Assembly (NCBI RefSeq): GCF_000419685.1
Contig: NZ_ATTM01000001.1
Location: forward strand, 558,001 to 622,000
Direction: 5' to 3'
Origin: Flavobacterium antarcticum DSM 19726
Lineage (GTDB): Bacteria; Bacteroidota; Bacteroidia; Flavobacteriales; Flavobacteriaceae
Length of the DNA stretch: 64,000 bases
The notes below the pieces were generated by a model. That model made no database searches and was not told the DNA's origin. It worked only from the letters and a program-made list of their open reading frames with translations. The translations under genes were made by a program, and so were the position numbers. This document shows, piece after piece, positions 28,861 to 39,500 of this stretch (position 1 is the stretch's first letter; the number at the start of each line of letters is the position of its first letter).

Positions 28861-30042
28861 TTACAGTACCTCATAAACTCCCGCTGCACCTTGACCTGTT
28901 CCAACACACATGGTTACGATTCCGTATTTATTTCCTCTGCGTTTCATTTCATCAAACAATTGAGTCGATAATTTCGCTCCGGTACAACCTAATGGATGAC
29001 CAAGTGCAATTGCACCACCATTTACATTTACGATATCCGGATTTAAACCTAATTCACGAATTACTGCTAATGATTGAGAAGCAAACGCCTCATTTAATTC
29101 AATTAAATCGATGTCGTTTAAAGTTAATCCTGCTTTTGTTAAAGCTTTCGGAACGGCTTTCATGGGTCCAATTCCCATTAATCTTGGTTCTACACCTGCA
29201 GCTGCATAACTTACCATTCTTGCGATAGGTTCCAAATTTAATTCCTTCACCATATCTTCCGACATTACAAGCACGAAAGAAGCACCATCACTCATTTGCG
29301 ATGATGAACCTGCCGTTACACTTCCATCAGCTGCAAATACTGGTCTCAATTTTGCCAAAACTTCTAAAGAAGTATCGGCTCTCGGGCCTTCATCTTTAGT
29401 TACCACATACGATTTTGTAGCTTTCTTGCCATTTTCATCTACGTAAGTTTGGTTGACCGTAATTGGAACGATTTGCTTGTCAAATTTTCCTTCCGCTTGC
29501 GCTTTCAAAGCTTTCTGATGTGAATTAAAAGAAAACAAATCTTGGTCTTCACGAGAAACGTTATATTTCTTGGCAACCGCTTCCGCAGTTAATCCCATTC
29601 CCCAGTAGTAATCTTCGTTTCCTTCTTTTGCAACAGCGTAGTCAGGTGTTGGTTTGTAACCTCCCATTGGAATAAAACTCATGCTTTCGGCTCCACCAGC
29701 AATGATACAATCTGACATTCCCGATTGGATTTTTGCCGTCGCCATTGCAATGGTCTCAATTCCCGAAGCACAATAACGATTTACTGTAACACCAGGAACA
29801 TCTTCGATTTTTAATCCCATTAAGGAAATTAACCTTCCCATGTTTAAACCTTGTTCCGCTTCCGGCATGGCGTTTCCAACCATTACATCATCAATGCGAT
29901 GTTTGTCCAGTTGCGGTACTTCATTCAATAAATACTGAATGGTTTCTGCCGCTAATTCATCAGGTCGTTTAAATCTGAACACTCCTTTTGGAGCTTTTCC
30001 TACCGCGGTTCGGTAGGCTTTTACTATATATGCTGTTTTCAT
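28861..30042 (-). CDS. Acetyl-CoA acyltransferase (thiolase)
   Basis: A thiolase of 393 residues, the final step of beta-oxidation. The nucleophilic cysteine is in VNRYCASGIETIAMA, the histidine in GGAIALGHPLGCTGA, and the second cysteine in VTMCVGTGQGAAGVYE. It has the FadA-type degradative layout. It lies between two copies of a palindromic repeat, downstream of the multifunctional enzyme gene, corresponding to FadA of the Bacillus fadNAE order. Confidence 0.94.
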   Translation of the reverse strand: MKTAYIVKAYRTAVGKAPKGVFRFKRPDELAAETIQYLLNEVPQLDKHRIDDVMVGNAMPEAEQGLNMGRLISLMGLKIEDVPGVTVNRYCASGIETIAMATAKIQSGMSDCIIAGGAESMSFIPMGGYKPTPDYAVAKEGNEDYYWGMGLTAEAVAKKYNVSREDQDLFSFNSHQKALKAQAEGKFDKQIVPITVNQTYVDENGKKATKSYVVTKDEGPRADTSLEVLAKLRPVFAADGSVTAGSSSQMSDGASFVLVMSEDMVKELNLEPIARMVSYAAAGVEPRLMGIGPMKAVPKALTKAGLTLNDIDLIELNEAFASQSLAVIRELGLNPDIVNVNGGAIALGHPLGCTGAKLSTQLFDEMKRRGNKYGIVTMCVGTGQGAAGVYEVL

Positions 30043-30047
30043 TGTGA

Positions 30048-30128
30048 ATATTTTTTTGGAACATAGATTTAAGAAATTAGAGAAATTTTAATAATTTTTA
30101 GAATTTCTTAAATCTGTGTTGCTTGTTT
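30048..30128. repeat. Palindromic intergenic repeat, copy 2
   Basis: Arms 30060-30078 and 30102-30120 pair over 19 positions with one G-U type mismatch and a 23-base loop. The sequence is clearly related to the repeat at 28779-28857 and in the same orientation. It occupies the gap between the thiolase and FadN-like genes. Confidence 0.7.
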
Positions 30129-30129
30129 T

Positions 30130-32520
30130 TTAATTACGAAGTGGCTTACCTGTAGTTAGCATATGTTGAATTCGCTCTAGCGTTTTTCTTTCCGTGCATA
30201 ACGATAAGAACGCTTCTCTTTCTAAATCCAATAAATATTGTTCCGTTACCATCGTTGCTTCCGACAAATCACCACCTGCCATTACATATGCCAGTTTGTT
30301 AGCGATTTTCTTATCGTGTTCAGAAATGTAGTTTCCGGCTTGCATTTGGTCGGTTCCAACGAGGAACATTCCAAGGGCTTGTTTCCCTAAAACTTTTACA
30401 TCTTTTCGTTTAACGGGTTGAGTGTAACCTGCATTTGCCATGAATAAAGCTTGTTGTTTGGCTTCCGCCAATTGTCGGTCTTTGTTCACTACCACAATAT
30501 CTTTTCCGTGTTGTAAAACGCCTAAATCAAACGCTTCGTAAGCCGAAGTCGAAACTTTTGCCATGGCAACGGTTAAGAAATATTCTTGTAAAACATTTAA
30601 TTCAACGTCATTTTTTCTAAACAAATCCGAAGCTCTCAAAGCCATTTCTTTCGAACCGCCACCGCCAGGAATTACGCCAACACCAAATTCTACTAATCCA
30701 ATGTACGTTTCTGCAGCAGCAACCACTTTATCGGCATGCATGCTCATTTCGCAACCACCTCCAAGTGTCATTCCATGTGGAGCAACGACAACAGGAATTC
30801 CAGAATAACGCACTCGCATCATCGTGTCTTGAAACATCTTGATTGCCATGTTTAATTCGTCGTATTCTTGTTCGACTGCCATCATGAAAATCATTCCAAT
30901 ATTGGCACCCACAGAAAAATTCGGCGCTTGATTTCCTATTACTAGTCCGCCGAACTCTTTTTCAGCTAAATCAATGGCTTTGTTTATTCCTTGTAAAACG
31001 TCGCCACCAATCGTGTTCATTTTAGATTGGAACTCTAAATTTAAAATGCCGTCACCCAAATCTTCAATAACAACGCCACTGTTACTCCACACCTTTTTGC
31101 TTTCGCGAATATTGTTTAGAATAATGAAGGCATCTTGACCCGGGATTTTCTTTTGTGATTTTGACCCAATGTCGTAATAATACGTCGACCCTTCTTTCAC
31201 AGAATAGAACGATTTATTTCCAGAAGCCAACATTTCTGTTACCCAAGCAGCCGGTTCTTTTCCTTCCGCTTTCATTAATTCAATCCCTTTTTCTATTCCA
31301 ACCGCATCCCAAATCTCGAACGGTCCATTTTCCCAACCAAAACCGGCTTTCATGGCGTCGTCAATTTTGTATAAATCTTCCGTAATTTCAGGAATTCTAT
31401 TGGCTACATAAGCAAACATTCCCCCAAAATCCTTGCGGTAAAATTCACCTGCTTTGTCCGTACCTGTAATTAGCACTTTAAAACGATTAATCGGTTTGTC
31501 GATGCTTTTGGTTAATTCTAACGTAGCGAAAGACGCTTTCTTCGAAGCTCTGTATTCTAAAGTATCTAAATCAAGCGATAAAATTTCCTTCCCTTCTTTT
31601 TTATAAAAACCCTGACCGGACTTACTTCCAAGCCATTTGTTTTCCATCATTTTACTGATGAATTCTGGCAGCATAAATAAATCGTGTGCTTCGTCATTTG
31701 GTACACCTTCGTATAAACCATTGGCAACATGCACCAATGTATCTAAACCGACCACATCCACGGTTCGGAATGTTGCTGATTTTGGCCGACCAATAACGGG
31801 TCCGGTTAATTTGTCAATTTCTTCCACCGTGAATCCCATTTCTTTTACATTGTGAAACATGCTCATAATTCCGAAGATACCGATACGGTTTCCAATAAAT
31901 GCCGGAGTATCTTTCGCAACTACCGATGTTTTTCCTAAGAATTTTTCGCCATATTCATTCAAGAAATCTAATACTTCAGAAGAAGTTTCCGGACCGGGAA
32001 TGATTTCAAATAATTTCAAATAACGCGCTGGATTGAAAAAGTGCGTCCCACAGAAATGTTTCTGGAAATCGTCGCTTCGGCCTTCGCTCATAAAATGAAT
32101 GGGAATACCGGAAGTATTTGAGGTTATTAAAGTGCCCGGTTTGCGGTATTTTTCAATCTGTTCAAATACTTGCTTTTTGATGTCTAAACGTTCTACAACG
32201 ACTTCGATAATCCAATCCGCGTCTTTAATTTTAGTTAGATCATCGGTCGTGTTTCCGGTTGTAATTCGTTGTGCAAAACTTGGGTGATAAATAGGAGAGG
32301 GCTTCGATTTTAGCGCGAAAGCCAAGTGGTCGTTGACCAATCGGTTTCGCACTGCTTTGTTTTCTAGTGTCAATCCTTTCTTTTGTTCGGCATCGGTTAA
32401 TTCGCGGGGTACAATGTCCAAAAGGAGTACTTCTACACCAATATTGGCAAAGTGGCAGGCAATTCCTGAACCCATTATTCCTGAACCAATGACGGCAACT
32501 TTTTTAATCAGTCGTTTCAT
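30130..32520 (-). CDS. 3-hydroxyacyl-CoA dehydrogenase / enoyl-CoA hydratase (FadN-like)
   Basis: A 796-residue bifunctional enzyme. The N-terminal NAD domain has VIGSGIMGSGIACHFANIG, and the dehydrogenase active region includes GTHFFNPARYLKLFEIIPG. The C-terminal crotonase-fold domain has MTLGGGCEMSMHADKVVAAA and GVGVIPGGGGSKEMALRA, with the oxyanion glycines and acidic residues. The domain order (dehydrogenase first, hydratase last) is that of Bacillus FadN, the reverse of E. coli FadB. It covers the hydration and second oxidation steps of beta-oxidation. Confidence 0.93.
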   Translation of the reverse strand: MKRLIKKVAVIGSGIMGSGIACHFANIGVEVLLLDIVPRELTDAEQKKGLTLENKAVRNRLVNDHLAFALKSKPSPIYHPSFAQRITTGNTTDDLTKIKDADWIIEVVVERLDIKKQVFEQIEKYRKPGTLITSNTSGIPIHFMSEGRSDDFQKHFCGTHFFNPARYLKLFEIIPGPETSSEVLDFLNEYGEKFLGKTSVVAKDTPAFIGNRIGIFGIMSMFHNVKEMGFTVEEIDKLTGPVIGRPKSATFRTVDVVGLDTLVHVANGLYEGVPNDEAHDLFMLPEFISKMMENKWLGSKSGQGFYKKEGKEILSLDLDTLEYRASKKASFATLELTKSIDKPINRFKVLITGTDKAGEFYRKDFGGMFAYVANRIPEITEDLYKIDDAMKAGFGWENGPFEIWDAVGIEKGIELMKAEGKEPAAWVTEMLASGNKSFYSVKEGSTYYYDIGSKSQKKIPGQDAFIILNNIRESKKVWSNSGVVIEDLGDGILNLEFQSKMNTIGGDVLQGINKAIDLAEKEFGGLVIGNQAPNFSVGANIGMIFMMAVEQEYDELNMAIKMFQDTMMRVRYSGIPVVVAPHGMTLGGGCEMSMHADKVVAAAETYIGLVEFGVGVIPGGGGSKEMALRASDLFRKNDVELNVLQEYFLTVAMAKVSTSAYEAFDLGVLQHGKDIVVVNKDRQLAEAKQQALFMANAGYTQPVKRKDVKVLGKQALGMFLVGTDQMQAGNYISEHDKKIANKLAYVMAGGDLSEATMVTEQYLLDLEREAFLSLCTERKTLERIQHMLTTGKPLRN

Positions 32521-32547
32521 TATAGGTATGTTTTAATTTTATTGTAT

Positions 32548-32997
32548 TTATTTTTTATTGTTTTCTGAGAAGATACTTTTGTCGGCAATCAAATCGTTGA
32601 TGATTTCCGATACTTCCATAAAGTGCATCAACTTTTCTTCTGAAATATTGTTCTTAATTGTTTCGTTGAACTTTAAAACGGTATTCTTAGAAAGTTCTCT
32701 TTTCTCTTTACCAAAATCGGTGAGGTAAATAAGAACGCCTCGTCCGTCGTTTGGATTCTTCTTTCGGATGATAAGACCCCGTTCTTCCATTGATTTCAGC
32801 GTTCGTGTCAAACTAGTGGCTTCCATACCCATTTTTGGTCCTAATGCGGTTGATGGAGTTCCATTTTCTTTATCAATGCTCAACAACGCGAATCCAGTAG
32901 CCATTGTAGCGCCATACTTATTTGCTTCTTCGTTGTACATCCTGGAAACTGCTTGCCATGTGGCGCGAAGCACGTAATCAATTGTTTTATCTTTCAT
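32548..32997 (-). CDS. MarR family transcriptional regulator
   Basis: A 149-residue winged-helix regulator: GPKMGMEATSLTRTLKSMEERG is the recognition helix, followed by the wing IIRKKNPNDGRGVLIYLTD. First gene of the beta-oxidation cluster, 27 bases before the FadN-like gene. It is a natural candidate for an acyl-CoA-responsive repressor of this operon, like FabT or FadR in other phyla (inference). A palindrome overlapping its own promoter supports autoregulation. Confidence 0.9.
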   Translation of the reverse strand: MKDKTIDYVLRATWQAVSRMYNEEANKYGATMATGFALLSIDKENGTPSTALGPKMGMEATSLTRTLKSMEERGLIIRKKNPNDGRGVLIYLTDFGKEKRELSKNTVLKFNETIKNNISEEKLMHFMEVSEIINDLIADKSIFSENNKK

Positions 32998-33013
32998 GGT
33001 ATTTATTGGAAAT

Positions 33014-33044
33014 CAAATATAGTAAAAAATAGTATGCATGCATA
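33014..33044 (-). promoter_or_regulatory. marR promoter with overlapping palindrome (candidate operator)
   Basis: On the minus strand 33021-33014 reads TATATTTG (-7 box), 16 bases before the marR ATG. A perfect 12-base palindrome TATGCATGCATA lies at 33033-33044, in the -7/-33 spacer, where a MarR dimer would block RNA polymerase. No TTG at the -33 position. Confidence 0.55.
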
Positions 33045-33552
33045 GTAAATAGTGTAATCTTTTGTAATTTAATAATTTATTTTTTTAAGATGTTTTTTGT
33101 TCACGAGTGTATAGGGACTTATAAAGATATTACTACCTATTTCGAATTTAAGAAATATAATCTTAAAATGAAAATTAGCTTTATTTTTAAAGATCATTAA
33201 ATATGATTTTTGGTAATAATTATATGAATTAACTAAATATCAATTTGATTATATTAAGTATTAATTGTACATTTATTATAAATTAAAAATAGAGAGAGTC
33301 TTCAACTAGTTACTTTCACATCAACATTGTTAGTTTTTTTTATAAATTATTGGCGTAATTTTTGTTTATAGTGGTTTTGATTGGTGTTTGTAAAGCTGTC
33401 TTATTTAATTTTGTTTATTTAATACCGAAAATCTATTCCATCTCAATCAATCTCATTTATTTGTTTTAAATTAAGAGTATTCCTATTTGGGCTATTCTTA
33501 TTTAAAAAATTTTATATAATGTTCTTATTATTAAGAAATTAGAAATATTACT
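33045..33552. other. Long AT-rich intergenic region upstream of the giant surface gene
   Basis: About 500 bases with no credible gene on either strand. It holds the divergent control regions of marR and the 2328-residue gene. The one recognisable element is the promoter at 33381-33413. Confidence 0.6.
33381..33413 (+). promoter_or_regulatory. Candidate promoter of the giant surface-protein gene
   Basis: TTG at 33381-33383 and TAATTTTG at 33406-33413, spacer 22 bases. It implies a 5' leader of roughly 130 bases before the ATG at 33553. Confidence 0.45.
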
Positions 33553-36500
33553 ATGAAAAATAATTACTATTTTAAATTTAAAAGTTGCTTAAGTTTATTT
33601 TTATTTCTAGTTGGTTTCAGCTCGTTTGGTCAAGTTGTTACTGTCTTTAATGATGATTTTAGCGTTTCTCAGGGATCGACTTATACAGCTGCAAATGGCA
33701 ACATTGGCTCAAGTTTGATTTGGGAAATGAGTAGAAGCGGTCAAGACTTTGGAGCAAGGATAAATGGTGGTAGACTTGAGTTTACTGGTCGTGCTACTGG
33801 TGCAGCCTATAAGGTAGGATGGGTTTTCGGAAATGTTAACAGTACTGCTTATACCGCACCGTACACATCTACTTTGAAAAATAATCCAGGAACTGTCACA
33901 TGGACTTTTAACATGCGTCAATCTAGAAATAACCCTAATTCCATTAATTCACTAGGTTTTGGTATTGCTTATGTTTTAGCGGGAGAAAATGGAAGTACAT
34001 TGCAATCAGGTACAGGATATGCTATCACATTAGGGAACGGTACCGACATAGATCCTGTTAGATTAGTAAAATATACGCAAGGTTTAAAATCTACTACGAG
34101 TATTTTAGCATCAAATACGGCTAACTTAAGTGATTTTGGCAATGCTTATTTGAGTATTAAAGTAACTTATACACCAAGTACTGGTTCATGGCAACTTTTT
34201 GTCAGAAATGATGGAACAACTGCATTTGCTGACCCTGCAACTGGGACATTGACCTCTCAAGGTACTGTTGTTGATGATACTTATACGACCACAGAGCTTT
34301 CATTAATGGGTGGATTTATGTATTCTGGTAAAGCAAAGGCATATACTGCTTATTTTGATAATGCAAAAGTTACAGTTGCTGTACCGGTTTTGAGTACAAT
34401 AAGTCCAACTTCTGCTTTTGCAGGTGCATTAGGTTTTACGTTGACGGCTAATGGTCAGAATTTTACGCCTACAAGTAAGATAAGATGGAATGGTAGTGAC
34501 CGAGTTACAACGTATGTTTCTGCTACCAAAATAACAGCAGTTATTACGTCTAGTGACATAGCTGCAGTTGGAACCGCATCAGTAACTGTTGCAAATGGTT
34601 CCGCTTCATCAAATGCTAAGACTTTTATTATAAATTCTGCGGGAACACCTACTTTGACCGTGACTCCAGAGTTTTTAAACTTGACAACAACAGTTTCTGG
34701 GTCAGCTATGACAGCTTCGCAGTATAGTATTAGTGGTGCTAACCTCGTTACTGCAGACCCTGTTGCAACGGCACCTACTAATTTTGAAATTTCGTTAGAT
34801 AATACTACATTTTCTTCTACGTTGAATATACCCCGAACAGGAAATGTTCTTACAGGACAGCCACGAACTATTTATGTTCGAAAAATATTAAATGCTCCAG
34901 CTAGTATTTATGATGCCGTGGTTACACATACTGCTTCTGGGACTTCAAATGTTGAGGAACTACAAATTAATGCTACCGTATTGGCAACGCAACCCACGAA
35001 TTTGTCTACGGATTTGAACATTACTAATGTTACTTCTACGGGTTTTAAAGTAAATTGGACTAGTGGGGATGGAGCAAAACGATTAGTACTTATAAAAAAG
35101 GCGTCAGCTGTAAACGCATCGCCAAGTGATGGAGAAACCTATACTGCAAATGCCGTATTTGGGTATGGTTCTGAAATAGGTACAGGGAATTATGTAGTTT
35201 ATTCGGGAACGGGTAATTCTGCTACGGTGACGGGTCTTTCTGCAGCAACTGCTTACTATGTATCTGTTGTAGAATATAATGGAACATCTGGAATCGAAAA
35301 TTATACTACTTCTGGTCTTGTAGGTAATAAAACTACATTAAATGCACCTGTAGGTTGGCAGATTTATACTACTAACACAGCAAATACTATAGACTTTGAT
35401 ACTACAGTAGATGGGGTAAATACAGATGCTTTTCAAGGATATGGTTTTTCTCCTGATGGGGATTCAGGACAATTAAATTCTAAAGCTTGGGCAGTTACAG
35501 GTTTTAGTGATGGGACGATTAATTTTGGAGATACAAGCGCTGAAGATAAGGACTTTGATTCTGGAACTTCTATAGGAGGGGAGTCAGAAGGTGGTGTTTA
35601 TGCTTTTGAAACGAGTCCAGATAATTTTTCATTTGGTGTTCAATCTACTAATGCTGATTTTAGTCCGGGTACGATCACGTTAAAAATACAAAATCAGACA
35701 GGAATTCCTATTACTTCTTTAAATTTAGGTTATAAAGTTTTTATTTATAACGACCAAAATGCTTCGACTAGTTTTAATTTTAGTCATTCGTTAGATAATT
35801 CTACTTATAATTCTATTACTGCAATTAATGTTATTTCTCCAACTACAGCTGATGTGATACCTGAATGGAAAGGGTACTACAGATCAACAACCATTACAGG
35901 TTTAAATATTTTGAACAATGCATACTATTATATTCGTTGGACAGGTGGAGATTCTGGAAATGTTGCTTATGATGAATTTGCATTAGACGATATTTCTTTA
36001 GTAGCAAATCCGACTAGTAACTTTGTACCTTTTAATAACACAGCAGAATCTTTTGTATTAAATGGAAATGCCAATCTTTCAGGCGATTTGGAAGTTGTAA
36101 GTAACGTAACCTTTAATGGCGGGAAATTAAGTATTGGAAATAATACGCTTTCCATTAGAGGAGGTGTTACTAATTCAACTGCTAGTGGTATAAAAGGAGG
36201 CACAACAAGTAATCTTATTATTAATGGAATTAGTAATAACCCATTAAGTTTCGATTCAACTACTTTAGGTACAACAAACTTGTTAAATAATTTTACTATA
36301 GCTACGACTGCAGCAAATACGACGACTCTTGCCAATGCAGTAGTGGTAAATGGTGCATTGACTATTGATGCTAATCAGACCTTGGATTTAGGAACAATTC
36401 CTTTAACTGGTAACCTTACTTCCGCTGTAGTAAATGGTACTTTAGCGACAAAAAACACAAGTGCTTTACCTATTCCTTCTGGCAAAATATGGTCTGGAAC

Positions 36501-39500
36501 TGGAACTGTTAATTATAATTCGGTTACTACAGCTCAAACAGTAGTTGCAGGAACTTATAATAGTTTAACGGTAACACCAACACTTGGCGCGGTTGCAGGT
36601 GGCAACCTAACCGTTAACGGAATTTTAAATTTGCCGACTAAAAATCCTACCGATTTTGTTGGAAGTTTATCAGTTGTCCTTCCTAATACGCTAACAATGG
36701 ACGGTACAGCGACTAATGCAGGAATTGGGGATGTAACAGGAGATATTTTGAGAACAACTATTTCTGCTAATGTATTATACACTTTTGGTCATAAAAATAC
36801 GTCGATTATTTTTCCGCCGATAGGAACATTACCTACTTCTATGGGATTAAGAGTTAAAATAGGAAATGCTCCATCATGGAAACCAACAGGAGTTAAACGT
36901 ATTTATGACTTTAAACAAACGGCAGGAACTGGGACAAAAGCGGTCATAAGAGGGCATTATTTAGAGACTGAACTTAATTCAAATAATAAGCTTAGGTTGG
37001 TGGATTATGTCAATCGGACCGTGGCTCCTCAAATAGGAACTTTTGAACAAGGAAGGTCGAATTTTAGTATTACTGAAAACTGGATAGAATTAACGAATGC
37101 TAATGTTGCAGCTGCTTTTTTTCCCGATTTTGATATAGTAACACTTGGTTTTGCTGAAACTGCTATTGCTTTTTCAACATGGACAGGTGCTACTAGTGAT
37201 TCCTGGAATACTGGTACGAACTGGTTTCCTGTTGGTATACCTGGTCAACTAACGGCTGTTGTAATTCCAGATGCATTAAATACAGATAATGATCCTATTT
37301 TTGCTTCAGGTTTTGAAGTAAAAAGTATTAATATAGAGTCAGGTGGTTTACTTACCGCCGATACAGATGCAGTATTTAATATTTTCGGCGGAGATGGAGC
37401 TTGGATTAACTATGGTGTTTTCGATCCTGGTACTGGAACAAGTACTGTTGTTTTTAAAAATGTTGATGCAACAATTGCTGGAGAAACGACTTTCAATAAC
37501 TTAACAATAGAATCAGGTGGAGGTTTGAGACCTCTTACTGGAAGTACAATGCACATCAGAGGAACGTTTACTAAAACTGGTACCTTTTCTGCTGGTGCAT
37601 TTCCGAATACAGTTGACTTTAGAGGAACAAATCAAAGTATCCCATTATCAGCAGGAGCATATCAAAGTTTGACGATTTCGGGAACAGGAGCTATTTTTCC
37701 AACCTCACTGGATGTACGAGGAAATTTAAAAATAAGTAATACTGTTGATTTTACAGGAAAAACGATAGCTATGACAGGAGTTGTTGGTCAAACTATAAGT
37801 GGTGCAAGCGCGACTTTCAATAATTTAATTATAAATAATACTAGTGGAAATGTAAGTCTTTCCAACAATGCTTCCGTAACAGGTACTTTAACTTTAACAT
37901 CTGGGCAACTTATTTTAAATAATAATAATTTGACATTAGGTGCTAATGCAGTTGCAGGAACATTCGATAGTTCAAAAATGATTGTAACGGGTGGAAGTGG
38001 AGAACTTCGAAGAACGTTTACAGCTCTAGGAAGTTATACTTTTCCTATTGGCGAAAATACAAGTCCTGCTTATTCACCAATGACCGTTAATGTAACTGCA
38101 GGTTCTGGTTTTACAAGTGCTTATGTAGGTGTATCCGTTAAGGACGGAATTCATCCTAATAACTACAGTGCTCAAAACAACTTGAGTCGCTATTGGAATG
38201 TTAATCAGTCGGGAATTACAGGTGCAGTTGCGAGTATCTCTGCAACTTATCTACCAGAAGATCTTACGGGAGCTGAAAGTTCAATTGCAGCAGCCCAATT
38301 AAAAGGGGGGTTTAATCAATCTAGCAATCCTTGGATAAAATTTGTTACTTTAGCTTCTAACACACTTAGTATTACTGGAGCTTCACTTCCAAGCGGTATG
38401 ACATCTGCATTTACAGGGATTAAAGGGGAAACTTTTACTACTGTAATAACAGGATATGGAGAATTTTGTCAGAATGATGCAATAACCTTAACTGCCGAAA
38501 CAACAGGAGGTGATGGCCCTTACACTTATATATGGTCGGATGGTTTAGGAAGTGCTTCGACATACACACCGCCATCAACAGCTTTTGGAACCATCAATTA
38601 TACGTTAATTGTTAGGGATGCTAATGGAAAAGTAGCTCTTGATAATGCAGATGTAACAATCTTGACCGCTTCTGTGGGTGGAACCTTAAACAATATGTCG
38701 CAAACTATTTGCAAAGGAACCAAGCCAAGTCCAATTGTATTAACTGGTGAAACAGGAGATATACTTTATTGGCAGCGTTCAGCAGATCCAACTTTTGCCA
38801 CAGGAACCGTTAATATTGGTAATGTAACTGAAACATTGACTAGTAATCAGGCAGGAATTGTTAATGAAACTACTTATTTTAGAGCGGTAGTTAGTAATGG
38901 AACTTGTGGCGAAGTATATTCAAGTTCTGCAACAATTATTATTAATTCTACTACTTGGAATGGATCTGTATGGTTAAACGGAGACCCAACAACAACTTCT
39001 AGTGTTGTTATTAATGGCGATTATACTGCAACGGATAATTTGGAATTTTGCAATGTAACAGTATTGAGTGGTAACGTACTAATTCCATCAGGTAAGACGC
39101 TGTCCATTCAAGGTGCATTGACAATTACTAGTGGAACTTTGACTATTGAAGACGGTGCAAGTTTTGTTCAAAAGGATGACTTCGCAATAAATCAAGGTAC
39201 AAATTTTACCATAAAACGAAATACACAACCTATGTACCGATACGATTATACTTATTGGTCTTCTCCAGTAATAGGACAAACTTTATTTGATCTTTCTCCA
39301 GCGACGTTGGGCGATAAATTTTTTGGATGGAATCCCGATCCTGCGGGATGGATTCCTTATTATGGTGGAAATCATACTATGGTTCCTGGGATTGGCTATA
39401 TTGTGAGAGCACCTCAAACGTATTCTGTTGATCCATTAGTTACCACTACTTTTGGAGGAATTTACTCCGGTAAACCCAATAATGGAGTGATTGAAGTACC

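Noticed and set aside
28845..29228. 127-residue plus-strand ORF
   Set aside because: Antisense to the well-supported thiolase gene; Leu/His-rich composition is that of a reverse-complement shadow.
35967..36335. 122-residue minus-strand ORF in the giant surface gene
   Set aside because: Low-complexity Val/Leu-rich shadow of a repetitive coding region; no start context.
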